This document shows positions 59,231 through 64,000 of a stretch of 64,000 nt of DNA, in pieces. A program made the position numbers and the translations under genes. The DNA comes from Epiperipatus broadwayi (taxonomy: Eukaryota; Onychophora; Udeonychophora; Euonychophora; Peripatidae), in the NCBI GenBank assembly GCA_028023455.1, contig JAQFVV010012512.1:1344413-1408412 (forward strand), written 5' to 3'. Each line of letters begins with the position of its first letter. Position 1 is the first letter of the stretch. The notes below the pieces were generated by a model that had not been told where the DNA came from, did not search any database, and worked only from the letters and a program-made list of their open reading frames with translations.

Positions 59231-59702
59231 ATGAAACCATATTTTAATCACCAAATAAGATTAGTGCAAAAAGAATGAACTATTCTGGTAATACAAGAAA
59301 ATAATTATGGGGAGAGGGTCTCTTGGATTAAGAATCTTACAGCTTTCTGAAAAAAAAAAAAATTTGAATAAATGTACATTTTCATGTATTAAATATATAT
59401 AATATTCCCTGAAATTAGCTCTATAGCTAGTTTTGGAGCAAAAAATAATATGTCTCTGTCTTATTTTTGGACAAACATGATATTTCAGATTGAGAGTTTA
59501 ATTTCCTTAAAAAATGGTTATTTTGTGCTAAATAATGGGTTGACTAGAATTGATTTAGTTAAAACTAATTGTTATCACATTGCGGCCACCGATACCGGGA
59601 AAGTTAATATGAAATAAAAAGATAAAAGTGTAAATAATTTTAATGTTTCAATATTCTATTGTCTTTTGTTAAACAATAGAGTTCATTGTGTTACAATATT
59701 TT

Positions 59703-60040
59703 ATTTCAAAGTTGTAAATATTAATTCTTATTAAGCGCGATGCCAGCATGTAATACTTATATAAAGCTAAAACTTTAGTACATGCGCCTTGAGTGCTTAA
59801 ATTTAAGAAGGTGCTAAAATTTAAGCACTCAAGATGCATGTACTAAAGTTTTAGCTTTATATAAGTATTACGTGCTGACATCGCGCTTAATAAGAATTAA
59901 TATTTACAACTTTAAATTGACCTCTTGCTAAAATTTAAGCACTCAAGGCACATGTACTAAAGTTTTAGCTTTATATAAGTATTATGTGCTGGCATCGTCC
60001 TTAAGAAGAATTAATATTTACAACTTTAAATTGATTCAAA
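59703..60040. repeat. Foldback plus direct repeat mosaic
   Basis: 59703-about 59800 is the reverse complement of about 59815-59925 (GATGCCAGCATGTAATACTT facing AAGTATTACGTGCTGACATC). 59926-60040 repeats the right arm directly (GCTAAAATTTAAGCACTCAA, TTTTAGCTTTATATAAGTAT). A fourth partial copy lies at 60737-60800. Each unit contains TTTATATAAG, a TATA-like box. Confidence 0.8.
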
Positions 60041-60180
60041 ATATTTCTAAATTTAATATCTGAATATTGACTCGTTTAAATCGAAAGATTTCGCGAATGT
60101 TAATGTTTAATAGAAATAGTGAACTTAATCAGTGAAGAATTTATTAGCTTCATACTCCCAAATCAAAATGCTTTAGATTT

Positions 60181-60188
60181 GCCTATAT
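60181..60188. repeat. Left 8-bp target duplication of hAT insertion
   Basis: GCCTATAT, identical to 60646-60653; it coincides with the TATA-like box of the host foldback element. Confidence 0.9.
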
Positions 60189-60645
60189 CAGGGGTGGGCA
60201 ATTGTTTTGGCTTGGGGGCCGCATCGGGGGCCACTTTGTGGAAGTGAAGGTTAGTGGAGGGACGCACCTTTTTTTCATGACCCAATAAACACACTGTTTT
60301 ATTCCCTGTATTACCAAAGAAATATTTGTTTGTCCATTCTTCATTAAACACATGACATTCATCACTGATTTTACATTTTTTCAGAGGGTTCATGGTTTCA
60401 CTAAAGTTGGAAATGTATATATTTGCTAATGCAAAGACAAAATTGAAAGTAACCAGATCAACTGGAAAAGCACTGCACATGTGTATTGACATGGTCATCA
60501 TAGTGGAAAATATGAGATGAATATTCAGTCACACACAAACAGGAAATATCAGTTCAAGGCAGATTTTTCTAATTGTCTTGGAGGGCTGCATAAAACCTCT
60601 TAGCGGGCTGCATGTGGCCCCCGGGCTGCTATTTGCCCACCCCTG
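60189..60645 (-). mobile_element. hAT deletion derivative (457 bp) with 8-bp duplication
   Basis: The termini CAGGGGTGGGCAATTG and ATTTGCCCACCCCTG are inverted repeats of hAT type. The flanks are perfect 8-bp repeats GCCTATAT. Minus-strand coding at 60390-60262 matches the start of a hAT transposase, then runs straight into right-terminal sequence. This shows how an autonomous element lost its middle. Confidence 0.9.
60262..60390 (-). pseudogene. hAT transposase N-terminus (43 residues kept)
   Basis: From the ATG at 60390: MNPLKKCKISDECHVFNEEW, TNKYFFGNTGNKTVCLLG, then HEKKV. This is like the N-terminus of hAT transposases of the group that also gave the vertebrate GTF2IRD2 fusion, where a KRK.D.E.R.F...WT..YFF...GK.VCL.C pattern opens a zinc finger. 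The second finger cysteine is Gly here (VCLLGHE). Beyond HEKKV the frame is terminal-repeat sequence, so the rest of the transposase is deleted. It sits in the element at 60189-60645 and has no independent function. Confidence 0.8.
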
Positions 60646-60653
60646 GCCTATAT
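60646..60653. repeat. Right 8-bp target duplication of hAT insertion
   Basis: GCCTATAT, the partner of 60181-60188. Confidence 0.9.
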
Positions 60654-60736
60654 AATTAAGAAAAAAAGTTAGAGATAAGAGGGTCCCTCTTATCTTTATA
60701 AAGTCGAATCTCATGTTGTGATTTGTAGAGGTCTCT

Positions 60737-60800
60737 CTTGCTAAAATTTAAGCACTCAATGCGCATGTACTAAAGTTTTAGCTTTATATAAGTAATATTT
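60737..60800. repeat. Partial copy of the 59.7-60.0 kb unit
   Basis: CTTGCTAAAATTTAAGCACT and TTTAGCTTTATATAAGTAAT repeat the unit at 59926-59990. It joins the foldback half directly, making a chimera. Confidence 0.75.
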
Positions 60801-62095
60801 TATTTCATGGAAGGGACAATACTTTTTCACATGATAAAAAACATATTTAAAAAAATAAATTATCTTATTTGCAAACATAAGTGTAATAAAATTGCATTAA
60901 TTCATACTTCTAATATATAAATGATTGCTCATTTAATATAAATATGATTTTGTGCAATTTTATTGAAAAAATATTTGAGAAAACAAAATAGAATACACAA
61001 AATGCAATATATATTATTTTTTTCAGTTTTATTGCGAATCCTAATAATATCATCCTAATTTTATTATTATTATTTGCATCCTGATTCAATACTTAAAAAT
61101 GTTAACAAAAGCTGATTTTATATTAACATGACCAGAATATTCCATAACATTGAGATAATCAATATAACTGAAAAATCAACATCCTAGCATATTAGTGCTT
61201 CTACAATTGTGTTTCTTCACATATGATATTCATTGAGTGATTTATAAATTAAAGACGCAAAAAAAGGAAACAAATTACATTTAGCATGTGATAAAATATT
61301 TTAATTTTTGCAAGTTACAAATCAAGCAGTACTGGGGGCCTTGATAAATGATATACTTTGTGACATCACAATGCACTCTCAAGCCTGTTCGGTTCATGAG
61401 ACTAGGGGCACTGATACTGCTCTGCACAAAGGTGCCTCATATCTATGTGGTGACCTGATGATACATATAAAAGTATATAGAATCAAAATTGGATACTCTT
61501 GATCCCAAAATAATTAATAATTAATTTACTAACATCATTACTGCTTAAGAATTTTTAGGAGAATATTATTTATACATAAAGTTATTAAAACATTGAGTAT
61601 ACTCTAAGTGACAAAATTTCCTTATGAGAAAAGTATGTGCACATATATTTGTTTTCCAGCCATTTTGCAACAATATTTAATAAAGCATATAGAAACAATT
61701 TTGGTATTTGTATTGTATCTTTTAATATATTTGTTGTAATTTTTACCCAAATTTATTACTGTTTTTATTTTTATTATTAACTGATAACCGGTTGCTCTAT
61801 ATTTTTCCTTATTATTATTTTTTTAAAGATTAATTTTTGACAATGATATGCTGTCATGAAAATCAGATTCTCATTAATTTTTTTGGAATGCTTTACAAAA
61901 ATTTTATTTCTATAACCCATTACCTATGATCATATTTGTCACCTATGATAATTTTTTTTGACTGCTACATTGCACTATAATATCTTATAAGTTTACATTT
62001 TTGACTTGGAAATATCAGTTTTTTACTGGCTATATATGTAATAATAAATAATATTTTAATAATGAATAAATAAACATCATGTGAAAATTTTTTAT
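60801..62095. other. AT-rich sequence, no gene seen
   Basis: A 64-codon frame at 61308-61502 is less AT-rich than its surroundings but has no other support. Confidence 0.4.
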
Positions 62096-62099
62096 CACA

Positions 62100-62558
62100 T
62101 GTGATGTGATGCACTGTGACTTCTCCTTATACAGAGTCAGGAATCTCTCAGTAACTATGTCCAGAAAAACCTGTTAGCCTCTTTACCTTCCCTTTCCATT
62201 GTCCACCCTAAGTTTTCCCATAATCTGCTCCATCCCATTTCCACAACATAATCTTTGTCAACTTCATGACCCTCATATCTGACTCCCCCTTATCTTTTCC
62301 CAAACCTAGCATAAAAACCAATAACTCACTTTCTGTATAATCACTTTGTTCATATTTGATCTTCCATAACTTCATTATTTGTACCCTTTCTGCTTCCAAG
62401 CATTTACATTAAAATAACAGATGCCTTCCTTACACAATGTGCAGACTAAATCATCCATATTTTTCCATTTAATGTGATGTATTATGGCTTCTCCTTAAAC
62501 GAAGTCAATAATATCTCAGCAATTATGCCCAGATAAACCTGTTAGCCACTTTATTTTT
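62100..62558. repeat. Direct repeat pair of about 88 bp, 370 bp apart
   Basis: 62100-62190 (GACTTCTCCTTATACAGAGT, CCAGAAAAACCTGTTAGCC) and 62470-62555 (GGCTTCTCCTTAAACGAAGT, CCAGATAAACCTGTTAGCC) are diverged direct copies. The intervening sequence is pyrimidine-rich on the plus strand and holds no recognised gene. Confidence 0.7.
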
Positions 62559-62573
62559 TTATGTATTTAAATA

Positions 62574-62850
62574 ATAATTGAACTACTCTCTAGTTGTCAA
62601 GTTTGAGAACTTTTTATAATAAGAGGGTGGACCACCTCTTACTGTATTTTAGATAGTTTTATGTAGAGTTATCTAGAACAATAACAGCCAATTTACATTA
62701 AAAAAATAGAAAGGCTGATTTAAATTAGCGCTCTGGCTGTTATTATTCTAGATAACTCTACATAAAACGATCTAAAATACAGTAAGAGATGGTCCACTCT
62801 CTTATTGTAAAAAGTTATCGAACTTGGCAGCTGGAGTGCAGTTCAATTAT
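62574..62850. mobile_element. MITE with 118-bp arms and 10-bp flanking repeat
   Basis: ATAATTGAACT at the left and AGTTCAATTAT at the right begin arms that pair for about 118 bp (GTAGAGTTATCTAGAACAAT faces ATTATTCTAGATAACTCTAC). The flanks TATTTAAATA (62564-62573) and TTTTTAAATA (62851-62860) agree at 9 of 10. Long arms with a 9-10 bp duplication resemble Mutator-like MITEs. Confidence 0.8.
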
Positions 62851-62869
62851 TTTTTAAATAGATTTGGTA

Positions 62870-63560
62870 AAAAAAAAAATTCACATAAAGTTTATTTGTA
62901 TATTGCTTTCTATATTTATTGCATATTTTCATATTTAGTATCAGTATCTTCTCTAGATAAAATGACATATTTTTTTAAAGTTCGGACATAAGTTATCACA
63001 TGTAAGTTAATAAATATTAATGACTGTAGTTAATGTTAAAAATGAAATGACATGTTATGCAATTAAATGGATATGCAGTAACAGGTAAAAAGTATCCATG
63101 ACTGCATAATGAAATGCATGCGTGAAAATTAATTTTGAGAATATTTATATAATATGTCATAAGCAATTCTTCCTGCCATGTCTGTTGCCAGAGATCAAAT
63201 TTAGAATTAGATAACTTACAAATTTTTTCAACAGGTTTGAAATAAGTGACTGACTTCCAAACAAAGTAATTATTAAACATTGGATAATGAGATTAGTACT
63301 TTTTTTCTTAGCTGGAGTCCTTTTATGAGATTTATTGCAGAAGTATTTAAACAAATTATGAGATATTTGCCCTGTTTATATATATATGCAAATAACCCTT
63401 TTGTCAAAGATCAAGACTAGAATGATAACAATAGTTTTTCAATAAAGCATATACGTTAGTTAGTTGTGCTAATTTAATGTTTATATATATGTTTATGAGT
63501 GTAAATTAAACTGTGATTCAAATATAATAAATGCTGCTTAGTCAGACTGTAAATTACAAT
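62870..63560. other. AT-rich sequence, no gene seen
   Basis: Two overlapping minus-strand frames of 87 and 65 codons have no recognisable content. Confidence 0.45.
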
Positions 63561-63569
63561 GGTTCTCAC

Positions 63570-63767
63570 GGATAATTCAACCGATGATGTATTACCTTGA
63601 AGGCATATCAGTCTGATGTTGCAATTTTTAAGATAACGTCTCCAAGGTATCTACGGACACATGTAATCACTAAAATGTGTCCGCAGATCACGTGAACACG
63701 GTACGTTAAAAATCGCAAGATTAGACTGATATGCCTTCAGGGTAATACATCATCGGTTGAATTATCC
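63570..63767. mobile_element. Palindromic MITE related to the Merlin-associated family
   Basis: The termini GGATAATTCAACCGATGATG and CATCATCGGTTGAATTATCC are exact reverse complements. Inner blocks TATTACCTTGAAGGCATATC with GATATGCCTTCAGGGTAATA also pair. The organisation (terminal stem, GATTAGA-type block, paired centre) parallels 8155-8351 and 36616-36827 (GAAGGCATACT, CTTCAAGGTGA), but the ends differ. Confidence 0.8.
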
Positions 63768-63769
63768 AG

Positions 63770-64000
63770 GTCACATGATAAAAACTATTTAAAAAAATCT
63801 GATTCAGGTCAGGCAAATACTAAAAAAAAATACAAAAAAAAATAAAAAAATGTACATGCATGTGTCAAAATAATTTAGAAAAAACTATATTATAATTTAT
63901 AAAACCACCCTATATTATGCTCAATTATAAAATACAGCACATAGAGCTGGAGTTGACGGGGGGGCCTCCAGTTTTTGACGAGCCAAAGGCTCGGCATACA
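63770..64000. other. Window end, composition shifts to higher GC
   Basis: The last 60 bases (GACGGGGGGGCCTCCAG, GAGCCAAAGGCTCGGC) are much richer in GC than the rest. They may begin another repeat or gene; too little is present to say. Confidence 0.3.

Larger units (their letters stand above)
60070..60736. mobile_element. Half of the 22.5 kb foldback family, split by a hAT insertion
   Basis: 60110-60188 and 60646-60736 together align with about 22880-23060: GAAATAGTGAACTTAATCAG, CTCCCAAATCAAAATGCTT, GCCTATAT, then AGAGATAAGAGGGTCCCTCT and TATCTTTATAAAGT. Removing the insert with one copy of its duplication restores continuity. Confidence 0.75.

Noticed and set aside
63017-63354. Overlapping minus-strand frames of 65 and 87 codons
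   Set aside because: No domain, no composition change, and no signals around them.

Overview
This 64 kb window is AT-rich animal DNA made largely of transposable elements. The kinds of element point to an invertebrate metazoan: RTE-type and Tx1/L1-type LINEs, hAT, Merlin (IS1595-like) and mariner-like DNA elements, a Ty3/gypsy relic, tRNA-derived SINEs, and Penelope- or retrozyme-like repeats with hammerhead motifs. I cannot name the species. I found no rRNA, functional tRNA, CRISPR or prokaryotic operon, and no convincing multi-exon host gene. The best candidate host gene is a small intact ORF at 32.35-32.77 kb that I do not recognise.

Layout. 0.65-7.8 kb is one old RTE-like LINE. It is split first by a Tx1/L1-like LINE (about 1.40-3.06 kb) and again by a 3.0 kb LTR-like insertion with a 4-bp target duplication (3217-6220). 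That insertion itself carries a 1.0 kb element with hammerhead ribozyme motifs (4933-5948), bounded by 13-bp duplications. 8.1-9.3 kb holds a Merlin-related palindromic MITE and tandem repeats. 13.26-15.4 kb holds the best-preserved RTE copy, minus strand, with its 5' end inverted. 17.8-19.2 and 44.0-45.3 kb are two copies of a 1.4 kb repeat with a TATA box. 21.3-24.0 kb holds a hAT MITE, a foldback element and a mariner-like MITE. 26.19-28.35 kb is the second copy of the LTR-like element and supplies the empty site for the hammerhead insertion. 30.1-30.4 kb is an RTE 3' end, and 32.3-32.8 kb the orphan ORF.

33.5-38.0 kb is a dense cluster: a 650 bp foldback, a hAT element containing a Merlin transposon with a broken transposase, a palindrome with 70-bp perfect arms, and a 3 x 40 bp perfect minisatellite. 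38.6-40.1 kb is a minus-strand pseudogene of a multicopy invertebrate protein family. 49.4-51.2 kb is a decayed Ty3/gypsy pol. 52-64 kb holds SINEs, small palindromic MITEs, a second hammerhead element (58.2 kb), a foldback mosaic, and a hAT deletion derivative that still encodes the transposase N-terminus (60.2-60.6 kb).

The most notable signal is the hammerhead motif at 5309-5373. It has an intact core, short stem III, five base pairs of stem I, and an AUA cleavage site. It lies in a 477-bp tandem unit, and three decayed relatives occur in the window. All annotation rests on reading the sequence by eye; no database search was run.
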